In this document: positions 25,262 through 32,794 of the stretch, piece by piece
Layout of the letters: each line of letters begins with the position of its first letter
How positions within the stretch are numbered: position 1 is the first letter of the stretch
Assembly (NCBI GenBank): GCA_021604865.1
Contig: BQJU01000080.1
Coordinates: forward strand, 1-32,794
Source of the DNA: Saprospiraceae bacterium
Lineage (GTDB): Bacteria > Bacteroidota > Bacteroidia > Chitinophagales > Saprospiraceae
Direction: 5' to 3'
Length of the DNA stretch: 32,794 nucleotides
Translations under genes and position numbers: made by a program
Notes under the pieces: generated by a model
The model's database searches: none
What the model was told of the DNA's origin: nothing
The model's input: the letters and a program-made list of their open reading frames with translations, nothing else

Positions 25262-26659
25262 TTGGAGCAATCAAAACTGGTGGAATTGGTGGATAGTCTG
25301 GAAAAAAAAGAAAAGGCTGCCTGCCGAAAGTTCTTGCAATCGCCTTATTTCAACCATCGGGAGGATGTTCTTCACCTCTTCAACTGGATTTTAAAACAAC
25401 GGCAACGCCATAAAAAGCAGGCCTTTCAAAGGCTGTTTCCAAATGTCGAATACGATGAGCAGCAGCTTAGTCTTGTCATGAGTTATCTTTTGCGTTTGAT
25501 CGAGCAATTTCTAGCTGTGCAAACACTTTTAGAAGATAAAATCGACCATAAATTTCATCTATTAAAAAATTATCAGCAGCGAAACCTTCCCAAACATTTT
25601 CACCAGACGCTTGTAAATATAGAAGCACTACTTGAAAAAAGTAAATACCGGGACAAACAATATTACGAAAGCTACCGCGACTATCACTGGGCCAATTACC
25701 TAAACGAAGCACCCAGTCATCCCGACAATTACCGGCGCCTGGAAGCGCTCTCTGAAATGACCGACATTGCTTATTTTTCCCAGAAACTGCGCCAGATATG
25801 TCTGCTTACAGCTCACCAATCTGTTTATGTGGTTGATAACAAAATGATCGATCAGATCAACCGAACCTTTTTCCCATACCTCGAGCAAAGAGGATTGACC
25901 GGTAATCCTGCAATCGGCATTTATTACCACGGCTATTTTGTTTTGCAGGATAGCAGTAGAATCATGCATTTCCGGCAATTTAAAGAACTGCTTTTTACCA
26001 ACGGTCAACTATTTAAACCGGGAGAAGTAAGGGAATTGTATGTTATAGCCATAAATTATTGTGTAAAACAAGTCAACAAAGGCGACCAATCTTTTTTCAA
26101 AGAAATGCTTAGCCTTTATCAAGAAGGATTAACCTCGGAAGTGCTGATTGAAAGGGGGCGGCTTTCTCATTTTGTTTACCACAATGCTGTAGCTGCAGCC
26201 TTGCAAACACAGGAATTTGAATGGGCAAAATCCTTTATCTTTCAATACAAAAAAGTACTGGATGAAAAACAGCAGGAAAGTGCTTTCCAGTTCAATCTGG
26301 CCAGGCTGGCTTTTGCACAGCATGCGTATGAGGAAGCTCTCGGACTGCTTAATACCACCTATTTTCAGGATGTTTTGCTCAACCTTGGTGCCAAAACGAT
26401 TATGCTTAAGATATTTTACCTACTGCAGGAGTTTGATCTTTTAGATGCACACCTAAATGCAATGAACAACTATATACGCCGCAATCGGCTTATTGGGTAC
26501 CATAAAACCAACTACCTCAACATTATCCGTTATACCAAAAAAATACTGTCCTTAAATTTCTATGACAAAACGGAGGTTTCGAAACTGCAACATGCCATTG
26601 AATCTGAATCTGTCCTTACGGAAAAAGAATGGCTGCTGGAACAAACGAATAGGCCGTGA
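25262..26659 (+). CDS. hypothetical all-helical protein
   Basis: 465 residues, soluble, without signal peptide or membrane helix. The sequence is rich in Leu, Gln, Tyr and basic residues and is predicted to be almost entirely helical, with a TPR-like rhythm (FQFNLARLAFAQHAYEEALG, then LLNTTYFQDV). The opening VELVDSLEKKEKAACRKFLQ and SPYFNHREDVLHLFNWI resembles conserved hypothetical proteins that I associate with Saprospiraceae, from memory. The start is a TTG at 25262, because the next in-frame Met is about 78 codons in and would remove the conserved opening. No function can be assigned. It is followed by the CBS gene after about 90 bp. Confidence 0.8.
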   Translation: MEQSKLVELVDSLEKKEKAACRKFLQSPYFNHREDVLHLFNWILKQRQRHKKQAFQRLFPNVEYDEQQLSLVMSYLLRLIEQFLAVQTLLEDKIDHKFHLLKNYQQRNLPKHFHQTLVNIEALLEKSKYRDKQYYESYRDYHWANYLNEAPSHPDNYRRLEALSEMTDIAYFSQKLRQICLLTAHQSVYVVDNKMIDQINRTFFPYLEQRGLTGNPAIGIYYHGYFVLQDSSRIMHFRQFKELLFTNGQLFKPGEVRELYVIAINYCVKQVNKGDQSFFKEMLSLYQEGLTSEVLIERGRLSHFVYHNAVAAALQTQEFEWAKSFIFQYKKVLDEKQQESAFQFNLARLAFAQHAYEEALGLLNTTYFQDVLLNLGAKTIMLKIFYLLQEFDLLDAHLNAMNNYIRRNRLIGYHKTNYLNIIRYTKKILSLNFYDKTEVSKLQHAIESESVLTEKEWLLEQTNRP

Positions 26660-26669
26660 TTCCTTTTAT

Positions 26670-26703
26670 TTTGACAAAATGAGTATTTACCAAAATAAAC
26701 TTG
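26670..26703 (+). promoter_or_regulatory. candidate promoter of the CBS gene
   Basis: TTTG (26670-26673) and TAAACTTG (26696-26703), one mismatch to TAnnTTTG, are separated by 22 bp, longer than the usual 19-21. The position suits an ATG start at 26749 with a leader of about 40 nt. Confidence 0.3.
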
Positions 26704-26748
26704 CATTCAATCGAAATTATTCGTAATATTATTCTAAACAATACAACT

Positions 26749-27237
26749 ATGCAGAATTATCCATCCGTGACCCAATTTATGGCTACCAAGCTGATTACCT
26801 TCACACCAGATATGGATATCCGGCTGGCTGTTGATACCATGCTCACCAAGAAAATTACCGGAGCTCCGGTAGTGAATGAGAAGAAAGAGATGATTGGCAT
26901 GTTGTCTGAAGTTGATTGTTTGAAGATTCTAATTGAAGGACCATACAATCAGGTGCCCTCTGGTAAAGGAACAGTGGGAGATTATATGTCTTCAAGTGTC
27001 CGTTCAATTACCTCTGACAAAACGATCCTCGATGCGGCATACGAGTTTGTACATTCTGGATACAAACGCCTGCCTGTGATGGAAGATGGTCGGCTCATAG
27101 GACAGATTAGCCGGGTCGATGTGCTACGCGCCGTACAAAAAATAGCCCCTGTTCTCAAACATGTTCCGGACTCCTGGAAAGGCCGTGAGCCTGCCATTGC
27201 CGACCATAAAAAATCCAGAAATTACAAACATTCCTAA
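26749..27237 (+). CDS. CBS-domain pair protein
   Basis: 162 residues from the ATG at 26749; an upstream TTG at 26701 overlaps the candidate promoter and is unlikely. Two CBS motifs form one Bateman module. The first runs at about 11-60 (MATKLITFTPDMDIRLAVDT, TGAPVVNEKKEMIGMLSEVD); the second at about 80-128 (YMSSSVRSITSDKTILDAAY, KRLPVMEDGRLIGQISRVDV). Such modules bind adenine nucleotides and report energy status. There is no effector domain, so it presumably acts on a partner protein. The next gene, an orphan membrane protein 85 bp downstream, is a candidate by position only. Confidence 0.9.
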   Translation: MQNYPSVTQFMATKLITFTPDMDIRLAVDTMLTKKITGAPVVNEKKEMIGMLSEVDCLKILIEGPYNQVPSGKGTVGDYMSSSVRSITSDKTILDAAYEFVHSGYKRLPVMEDGRLIGQISRVDVLRAVQKIAPVLKHVPDSWKGREPAIADHKKSRNYKHS

Positions 27238-27322
27238 TCCCTTCTTTTCATAAATACCCTTTGTATTTCCTATATCTGGAAATTGATCTTACTTTGTGTG
27301 GAATTAAAATCCAGGCATTAGT

Positions 27323-28630
27323 ATGGAGCAAACAAAAAGTAAACCTACCTGGCTACAAATTCTGGAAGCAGAAAGTTGGCAAGCAGAATTATTGATTTCC
27401 GGTCTCGCAATTTATGCTAGTTTGCAATTGCCGGAGATGCTGATCGACTTGTATGATTGGATTTTACTGCATCTATCAGAAGGATACCTCAGTCCTTTGT
27501 TTTATACCATCTGGTACCTGATGATCGTCTCTTCCATGTTGATTGTTAATTTTATCCTACATTTTGTCCTGCGGGCGCTTTGGATAGGCATGGTCGGTCT
27601 GGTCTCTGTTTACCCGAATGGTATTAATCGGGATAGTGATATGTATAGTGTATATTTTATGGAGCGATTGATTAAAGACTTTCCCGATGTCAATGAATTT
27701 AACCTAAGCCTTGATCGTATTGCCAGTCAACTTTTTGCATTTTCTTTTGCGGGTGCTTTTGGCATGCTTTCTTTTAGCATTCTACTCGTGTGTTTTTTAC
27801 TCATCACCTCTCTAATACATCTACTGGTGCCAGCTTGGCCGGAACAACAGATTTTTTATGTTCTCTTATTCCTATTAATTATCACATCCATTTCAACTGG
27901 AATGCTCAACTCAAAATCCATAAGAGATAAGGAATGGGTAAAAAAAATTCACTATCCATTTACCATAAAAGTAGTTAGCAGGTTAATTTATACCATTTTT
28001 TATAAACCTATCAACTATATCACCTACATCTTTTTTACCAACAACAAAAAAAAACAAGCGATTACTACCTTCATTCTCTACCTGGTAGTGGTAATGGTTG
28101 TAGCCATGCCGACCCTAATCCGCTCAAATTCGGTTTATCATAATCAAGATTATTTTTTTAAATTAGATACCAGATTTGACCGTAGTGTCTTTTACAATTA
28201 TGAAGATCAATTAGAGGATAATCGTTACATCCTTCACCCCATTATTGCCAGCGAAAAAATTACAGGATCACAACTCAAAGTTTTTATCCCAATATCCCAA
28301 AGAGAAGAAGCTAGTATCGATAAACTGTGTGGCGAATTTGAAGAGTCAGAGAAACTGGATGATGATGAAAACAGAGAAAAAGAACGGATATTTGAGCTGG
28401 ATTGCCTTCGCCGATATTACCACTTTTACATCAATGATCAGGTCCTCTCGTCCAAAGATTTGCTCAAACATGTGCATACCAACCGACGAGAGAAGGGCGT
28501 TCTTATTTACCTGCCAACCAGTAATTGTAAGGAGGGCCTCAATATTTTGAAAATAGCATTCGAATATTACAATGAGAAGGGTGAAAAAAGAGAAGCCAAT
28601 ATTCCCTTTTGGTATAGTCGGGAATACTAG
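27323..28630 (+). CDS. orphan multi-pass membrane protein
   Basis: 435 residues of no family I recognise. Hydrophobic segments lie at about 20-45, 58-92, 135-170, 176-195 and 245-265. Between the second and third is a conserved-looking soluble patch (SVYPNGINRDSDMYSVYFME). After the last helix comes a soluble domain of about 165 residues (charged, with KLCGEFEESEKLDDDENREK and LDCLRRYYHFYINDQ). It contains three Cys and is probably periplasmic if the N-terminus is cytoplasmic with five crossings. ATG at 27323. It follows the CBS protein on the same strand and ends 75 bp from the convergent lipoprotein gene. Confidence 0.8.
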   Translation: MEQTKSKPTWLQILEAESWQAELLISGLAIYASLQLPEMLIDLYDWILLHLSEGYLSPLFYTIWYLMIVSSMLIVNFILHFVLRALWIGMVGLVSVYPNGINRDSDMYSVYFMERLIKDFPDVNEFNLSLDRIASQLFAFSFAGAFGMLSFSILLVCFLLITSLIHLLVPAWPEQQIFYVLLFLLIITSISTGMLNSKSIRDKEWVKKIHYPFTIKVVSRLIYTIFYKPINYITYIFFTNNKKKQAITTFILYLVVVMVVAMPTLIRSNSVYHNQDYFFKLDTRFDRSVFYNYEDQLEDNRYILHPIIASEKITGSQLKVFIPISQREEASIDKLCGEFEESEKLDDDENREKERIFELDCLRRYYHFYINDQVLSSKDLLKHVHTNRREKGVLIYLPTSNCKEGLNILKIAFEYYNEKGEKREANIPFWYSREY

Positions 28631-28636
28631 GATTGG

Positions 28637-28717
28637 GAATAGAGGAATGCACCGCTTCTAGAGAGCAGTGAGCTAACATTTCATCCAATATTCCATTCAC
28701 TCTATTCACTGCGCTCT
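28637..28717. terminator. overlapping alternative hairpins between convergent genes
   Basis: GAATAGAGGAATG (28637-28649) pairs with CATTCACTCTATTC (28694-28707) with one bulge. Separately, AGAGAGCAGTGA (28660-28671) pairs with TCACTGCGCTCT (28706-28717) with one mismatch. The two stems share bases 28706-28707 and interleave, so they compete or form a pseudoknot-like fold. Neither has a long T-run. Confidence 0.4.
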
Positions 28718-30994
28718 ACCAAAATAATCCTTCACTACCCCTTCGGCGGCCTTATTATTTGGAGTAAAGCCTGTATTCTTTTCACCTCGATATTCCAGGT
28801 AGCTGGGCCATTTCCACCAAAGGATACCATTACACCAGGGCTTGTCCTTAATTTGTTGGAATACAATTTCATAACATTGACGCTGTGCTTCCTCGTTGTA
28901 GGGCCGACCTTCAGCATCAGCATGTGGGTTTATCCAGCATTGGTCAACGCTACGAAAACCAATTTCTGTAAAAATAAGTGGTTTGTTGTATTGTTTACAA
29001 ATAGCATCCACTTTCTCGATGACTTCCGCAAATCCAGCTTCCAGTTCATCCTGAGTCGCCTCTTTATCACTGCTCAACGGATAATAACAATTTAACCCAA
29101 TAAAGTCCAATTCGTCCCAAAAACTCAGCTGCTCAAATTCTTCTCCCCAGTTGGCGGCATAAGTCATTGGTCCGCTATAAATGCCTCGTAGCTTATGGAT
29201 GATACGGCGCCAATCTTCCGGTCTTTGCCGGGTGGCTTTTGAAAACTCCACGCCAATACACAACATGTCCATTTGCTCCATTTCAGCCAGCAAGGCATAA
29301 TGCCGTATCCAGCGATAATAGTAATCAAAAAACTGGTTCCATTTTTCTTCATCAGGCATTTCTATTGCCCCTGGCCAACTGCCACGCATCCAAATCTGGG
29401 GTTTAAGCATGGTGTACATACCCAATGCTTTGGCGTGTGCATGAGAAGCCACAACTGATTCATCTGTCTCAGAACCCGCGCGATGCATTAAGGGTAGCGG
29501 AACCGGTACTTCTGCGCTGGACATGTAAGAATAAGGCACCAGAGCAATGGCATTGGAGCCTAAACGTTCAAGGCTCACCAAAGAATTTCTTGCCTCTTCA
29601 GATCCATAACCATTGTGAATGCGGTAGCCTTCGTGAGCAAAATTAAAACCGCGCAGATAAGGAATACTTTTTTTGAGATTTCGCTTGATGGGTCTGGACA
29701 TAGAATTGGATAAAAAAGCTTCCCAGGCAGGGTTTAAGGCCGCAATTTCTTCCGTAGAGGGTTTCCAATTGTTGAAATTTTCAAAAAACATGGGTTTCCC
29801 CCAATGTTCCAACAAAAAACGAACCAGGATAGAAGCAGCAGCTTCAGAAACCAGCGGAGAAGCTATTTTAAACCTTTCATTATCAACAAGTTCATCTAGT
29901 CCCGGGAGGTTATCGGACTGATATAAGAGCCTTCCCCAGTAGTCTGCCCCTTTTTTGTGCCATTTAGGCGCAAATAAAACCGCTAATCCTGTTTCAATAG
30001 ATGAGGTGGCGGACTTTCCCAGAATCTGCTGAATAACGAGTTTATTTTCCCGGTTCAACTGTTCTCCACAACTAATGGGGTCAAACACAGCATAGACCCG
30101 TCCATTCCGGTCATCCGTATGCGCAGGCTGAGTATTGAACAATTGTAAACCTTTGGTTTCCTGACTTGCATAGAGGTGATATTCGATTTTTTTGGGCAAA
30201 CTACTTGCATTCAGAAAATGCAATAAACTGTCTATCGTTTGTTCACAATGGGTGATCAAAGTATCCAAACGCGCCTCAGTTAATGGAATTTGGTGGAATA
30301 TAAATTGAAAGTATTTGGTTTCTACGATCGTATCACTGATAAGGGTAAAATCGTGGCTTAACTTGGTATCGATCTTCCATTTATCATCAAAATAGCCAAT
30401 TAGCCGATTTTCCCCTTTTTCGGCAATTTCAAAGCCCCAACTACTCCAGAAGAAGGCCGACCAATCTCCTTTATTTCTGTTTTTTGCCAGATCTATAATC
30501 GCCTGATCTTCATTACCGGCGATTAGCAGTAAAGGCATCTCCCGGTTGAAAGGACTGGGATAGGGGAATAATTTGACCGTAGCCGATCGTTCAGAAAATT
30601 GTTTGTCCCAAAAACGAAATCCTTGGTCGTTGATTTGAATTGGAAGTTGTTGCGCAATTTGAGTATAGACCTGATTGGACCCCAAAGCCCCTACCAATGC
30701 AATCGGATTATTAGCCAGTTCTTCGGGACTCACTTCTGTATCGGCCTTGGCAAGAATCTTAAACCGCCGTCGGTCGGACACCTGTAATGAATCCACCATC
30801 TCCTGGTACAGTTCCGCAGAGCTAGCCGGATATACAATCAGCAACTGGCCTACCTTTTCAAGTTCTCTGAACAATGACCGACGGTCAGGCCAATTGCGTA
30901 CTTCTGAACCAGAGGACGGATCAGGAGGTGCAAAAAAACAGGCCGATAAAGTACCGATCAGGAAAAATAGAAGTGTTATTTTTAGGTATTTCAT
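28706..30994 (-). CDS. lipoprotein with degenerate peptidase-like region and GH113-like domain
   Basis: 762 residues from the ATG at 30994-30992; a GTG at 31015 is the alternative. A lipobox LSAC ends the signal (Cys19), so it is a membrane-anchored lipoprotein. Residues about 240-430 resemble a gluzincin (peptidase-MA-like) fold with HLYASQETKGLQLF and ETGLAVLFAPKW. The zinc site HExxH is replaced by VIQQI, so no protease activity is expected. Residues about 440-755 form a TIM-barrel hydrolase most like GH113 mannanases: YLRGFNFAHEGY, LCIGVEFS (E583, likely acid/base), FIGLNCYYPLSSD and LIFTEIGFRS (E677, likely nucleophile), then WWKWPSY. Likely acts on a polysaccharide at the cell surface; substrate unproven. 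Confidence 0.8.
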   Translation of the reverse strand: MKYLKITLLFFLIGTLSACFFAPPDPSSGSEVRNWPDRRSLFRELEKVGQLLIVYPASSAELYQEMVDSLQVSDRRRFKILAKADTEVSPEELANNPIALVGALGSNQVYTQIAQQLPIQINDQGFRFWDKQFSERSATVKLFPYPSPFNREMPLLLIAGNEDQAIIDLAKNRNKGDWSAFFWSSWGFEIAEKGENRLIGYFDDKWKIDTKLSHDFTLISDTIVETKYFQFIFHQIPLTEARLDTLITHCEQTIDSLLHFLNASSLPKKIEYHLYASQETKGLQLFNTQPAHTDDRNGRVYAVFDPISCGEQLNRENKLVIQQILGKSATSSIETGLAVLFAPKWHKKGADYWGRLLYQSDNLPGLDELVDNERFKIASPLVSEAAASILVRFLLEHWGKPMFFENFNNWKPSTEEIAALNPAWEAFLSNSMSRPIKRNLKKSIPYLRGFNFAHEGYRIHNGYGSEEARNSLVSLERLGSNAIALVPYSYMSSAEVPVPLPLMHRAGSETDESVVASHAHAKALGMYTMLKPQIWMRGSWPGAIEMPDEEKWNQFFDYYYRWIRHYALLAEMEQMDMLCIGVEFSKATRQRPEDWRRIIHKLRGIYSGPMTYAANWGEEFEQLSFWDELDFIGLNCYYPLSSDKEATQDELEAGFAEVIEKVDAICKQYNKPLIFTEIGFRSVDQCWINPHADAEGRPYNEEAQRQCYEIVFQQIKDKPWCNGILWWKWPSYLEYRGEKNTGFTPNNKAAEGVVKDYFGRAQ

Positions 30995-31066
30995 TTTCTG
31001 GGTGATTTTAGACACTAAACAAACTTAGCAATAAATAGGCACCAAAGCGTTTGCATAAAAATAATT

Positions 31067-31109
31067 GTTCTTTGACAAATCCCGTGATTTAAAATATTTA
31101 TCTTGGCAA
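31067..31109 (-). repeat. intergenic motif, copy 2
   Basis: Partner of the motif at 16159-16198, with 24 of the first 28 bases identical, then a 3-base length difference before a shared TTGGCAA. It lies 72 bp upstream of the lipoprotein gene on the minus strand, in the same orientation as copy 1 relative to the kinase gene, and ends 2 bp before xseA on the plus strand. Confidence 0.5.
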
Positions 31110-31110
31110 C

Positions 31111-32352
31111 ATGCAAAGTTTTTCTTTATTTGAACTCAACGAATACCTGCGGCGAATCATTGCACTCAATATTCCTTCTGCGATCTGGGTAAAAGCCGAA
31201 ATTGCTCAGCTGGCCAATTCGCGCGGTCATCTTTATCTGGAATTGGTACAAAAAGGGGAAGAAGAACAAGAAATCCTGGCCCAGTCTTCCGCAATAATTT
31301 GGGAGAACACCTACCGATCATTGAGACGCAAAATTGGAAAGGATTTGGATGCCTTACTTCAAGAGGGCATGGAAGTCCAGTTCAAAGCCACTGTTAAATT
31401 CCATGAACGATACGGATTAAAACTTTTTATTGAAGAAATCGACCCCGTTTTTACACTGGGAAAACTGGCCCTACAAAAACAGGATATTCTAGCCAAACTC
31501 CAGGAACTTGATTTATTGGAGGTAAATAAACAAATTCCGCTACCGCCAGTGTTGCAAAACCTGGCAGTCATCAGTTCACTCACAGCAGCAGGTTATCAGG
31601 ATTTTTTACAACAATTGTCTGAGAATCCTTATGGGTATCAATTTCGATGTAGGTTATTTCCAACCGCAATGCAGGGCCAGGAAGTCGAAAAGGAAGTCCT
31701 CCGCAAACTAAAAGCTATCCGGCTTAGGCAGGTAGACTTCGATGCTGTGGTCATCATACGTGGTGGAGGGTCGCGATTGGACCTGGCTGCTTTTGACAGT
31801 TTCGAATTGTCTAAAGCCATTGCCCGATGCCCTTTGCCAGTGCTTACCGGTATTGGTCATGATATTGATGAATCCGTGCTCGATAAGGTGGCCCATCAAT
31901 CCTTAAAAACACCTACTGCTGTTGCTGATTTCATTATACAGAGCGCACTCACTTTTGAAAGCCAACTTACTGAACTGGGGCTGAGGTTTGAAAGTCTGGC
32001 ACGAGCACAATTACATAGCGCCCAATTAAGAATTGAAATTCAACAACAACAGATCTTTCAAAACTGTCGGGAGCAATTTAACAGCCAAACCTTTCAGCTA
32101 AAACTACTCAACAGTCAATTGAAACAAGCCGTCAAACTAGGCATAAAGGAAAACCGAAACGAGCTGAGTCAATTGGAACAGATGGTCAACCTTCTCCAGG
32201 TAGAAACCCAACTTAAACGGGGATATAGCCTAACCCTCAAAGGTGAAAAGATTGTAAAGTCCGTCAATGATGTTCAAGTAGGCGATCAACTCAAAACCCT
32301 GCTGGCTGACGGCAATATTCAAAGTGAAGTTTTACCTAATGAAACCGAATAA
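31111..32352 (+). CDS. xseA: exodeoxyribonuclease VII large subunit
   Basis: 413 residues. The N-terminal OB-fold nucleic-acid-binding domain (FSLFELNEYLRRIIALNIPS, IWVKAEIAQLANSRGHLYLEL) leads into the catalytic domain with LAVISSLTAAGYQDFLQQL, VIIRGGGSRLDLAAFDSF, LTGIGHDIDESVLDKVAHQS and KTPTAVADFII. A long helical coiled region and the C-terminal LKRGYSLTLKGEKIVKSV follow. It processively degrades single-stranded DNA together with several small subunits. Slightly shorter than the roughly 450 residues of the E. coli protein. ATG at 31111; xseB follows 10 bp after its stop. Confidence 0.96.
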   Translation: MQSFSLFELNEYLRRIIALNIPSAIWVKAEIAQLANSRGHLYLELVQKGEEEQEILAQSSAIIWENTYRSLRRKIGKDLDALLQEGMEVQFKATVKFHERYGLKLFIEEIDPVFTLGKLALQKQDILAKLQELDLLEVNKQIPLPPVLQNLAVISSLTAAGYQDFLQQLSENPYGYQFRCRLFPTAMQGQEVEKEVLRKLKAIRLRQVDFDAVVIIRGGGSRLDLAAFDSFELSKAIARCPLPVLTGIGHDIDESVLDKVAHQSLKTPTAVADFIIQSALTFESQLTELGLRFESLARAQLHSAQLRIEIQQQQIFQNCREQFNSQTFQLKLLNSQLKQAVKLGIKENRNELSQLEQMVNLLQVETQLKRGYSLTLKGEKIVKSVNDVQVGDQLKTLLADGNIQSEVLPNETE

Positions 32353-32362
32353 TCAGATCAAC

Positions 32363-32548
32363 ATGAAAAATATAAAATACGAAACCGCTTTAAAGGAACT
32401 CCAGGAAATTGTGGAAGTCCTCCAGGAAGGAACCACCTCTATCGACGAATTATCTGATAAAGCCAAAAGAGCCAGTCAACTCATCGACTTTTGTCGCAAT
32501 AAACTGCGCCAGGCTGAACAGGATTTAGATGGTTTGTTTGGGGAGTAG
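32363..32548 (+). CDS. xseB: exodeoxyribonuclease VII small subunit
   Basis: 61 residues, typical for the family: YETALKELQEIVEVLQEG, then LSDKAKRASQLIDFCRNKLR and a C-terminal EQDLDGLF. The start at ATG 32363 fits the family N-terminus; an in-frame ATG at 32324 would overlap xseA and add unrelated residues. It binds XseA and is needed for nuclease activity. Co-transcribed with xseA and followed by a strong terminator. Confidence 0.93.
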   Translation: MKNIKYETALKELQEIVEVLQEGTTSIDELSDKAKRASQLIDFCRNKLRQAEQDLDGLFGE

Positions 32549-32590
32549 GTTAATATTTGAGATGATCCAAATTAATGTTTTAGACACATA

Positions 32591-32627
32591 AAAAAAGGGG
32601 CCAGCAATTTGCTGGCCCCTTTTTTTT
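32591..32627. terminator. strong bidirectional terminator after xseB
   Basis: A perfect 9-bp stem GGGGCCAGC (32597-32605) with GCTGGCCCC (32611-32619), flanked by six A on the left and eight T on the right. It serves xseAB on the plus strand and the convergent gene at 32644 on the minus strand. Confidence 0.93.
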
Positions 32628-32643
32628 ATCATCAACAGGAAAT

Positions 32644-32794
32644 CTACCGTACCAAAGTCAAATCTCCAGTCTCTTCAAAAGTAGTCACTCCCAGTTTGAA
32701 TACAATCTGGTAGATGTATACCTCCGATGGTGCCGGTTTGTCTTTGTAGGTGCCATCCCAGGCTGCATCCTCATCACTGCTTTCGTAAACCAGG
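32644..32794 (-). CDS. 3' end of a T9SS type-B (gliding-motility-associated C-terminal) protein
   Basis: The last 49 codons of a gene entering from the right edge, ending at TAG 32646-32644. It reads DAAWDGTYKDKPAPSEVYIY, then QIVFKLGVTTFEETGDLTLV and R. WDGTYKGKPAPSGVYVY followed by a terminal VTLIR is the hallmark of the CHU_C / type-B T9SS sorting domain, so the full gene should encode a secreted surface protein. Nothing can be said of its main body. Confidence 0.85.
   Translation of the reverse strand, partial: LVYESSDEDAAWDGTYKDKPAPSEVYIYQIVFKLGVTTFEETGDLTLVR

Noticed and set aside
31067-31111. xseA promoter using TTTG at 31071-31074 and TATCTTGG near 31099
   Set aside because: The spacing (24 bp) exceeds the 19-21 bp norm and the -7-like box would lie within a few bases of the ATG.
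1-32794. CRISPR array, insertion sequence, prophage or integrase
   Set aside because: No spaced direct-repeat array, transposase, integrase or phage structural protein was seen on either strand.

Overview
The window reads as chromosomal DNA of a Bacteroidota bacterium, most probably from the Saprospiraceae (Haliscomenobacter/Lewinella-like). Reasons: three proteins end in type IX secretion system (T9SS) sorting domains; a SusD-less TonB-type receptor with an OMP_b-brl_3-like barrel is present; several upstream regions carry the Bacteroidota promoter pattern TTTG-N19/20-TAnnTTTG; and Shine-Dalgarno sequences are weak. No prophage, insertion sequence, CRISPR array or rRNA gene was seen.

Layout. 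Positions 1-4250, minus strand: a catalase / YceI / AraC-regulator cluster flanked by gene remnants. One remnant is a cardiolipin-synthase N-terminus joined to an HdeD-like half. The other is a decayed response-regulator receiver abutting a truncated PepSY-like gene. A tRNA-Val(GAC) follows at 4453-4527. Positions 4852-8094, plus: a DUF1800/DUF1501 pair, the second with an RR-type export signal and a T9SS tail. Positions 8184-10831, minus: a two-subunit molybdenum hydroxylase of the isoquinoline 1-oxidoreductase type. Positions 11147-11915: a small orphan protein facing an ECF sigma factor. Positions 12197-16931, minus: response regulator, sensor kinase and outer-membrane receptor. Positions 17311-19890, plus: a secreted reprolysin-like metalloprotease. 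Positions 20081-22434, plus: an MDR oxidoreductase and an APC permease, then tRNA-Pro(GGG) on minus. Positions 22984-25080, minus: a large secreted T9SS protein. Positions 25262-28630, plus: a helical orphan protein, a CBS-pair protein and an orphan membrane protein. Positions 28706-30994, minus: a lipoprotein with a GH113-like domain. Positions 31111-32548, plus: xseA-xseB. The right edge cuts a T9SS type-B protein.

The strongest unexplained signal is regulatory. The response-regulator gene and the receptor gene carry heptamer repeats (CTTCAAA on the coding strand) in exact 11-bp phase. The two proximal repeats lie at the same distances (9 and 20 bp) from a TAnnTTTG-like -7 box in both promoters. 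This looks like the operator set of this two-component system, controlling itself and the receptor. Other points of interest are two deletion-type gene fusions, a protein joining a degenerate metallopeptidase-like region to a GH113-like barrel, a 24/28 repeated intergenic motif at 16159 and 31067, and three orphan proteins (85, 465 and 435 aa). Homology statements come from recognition of the translated sequences without a database search.
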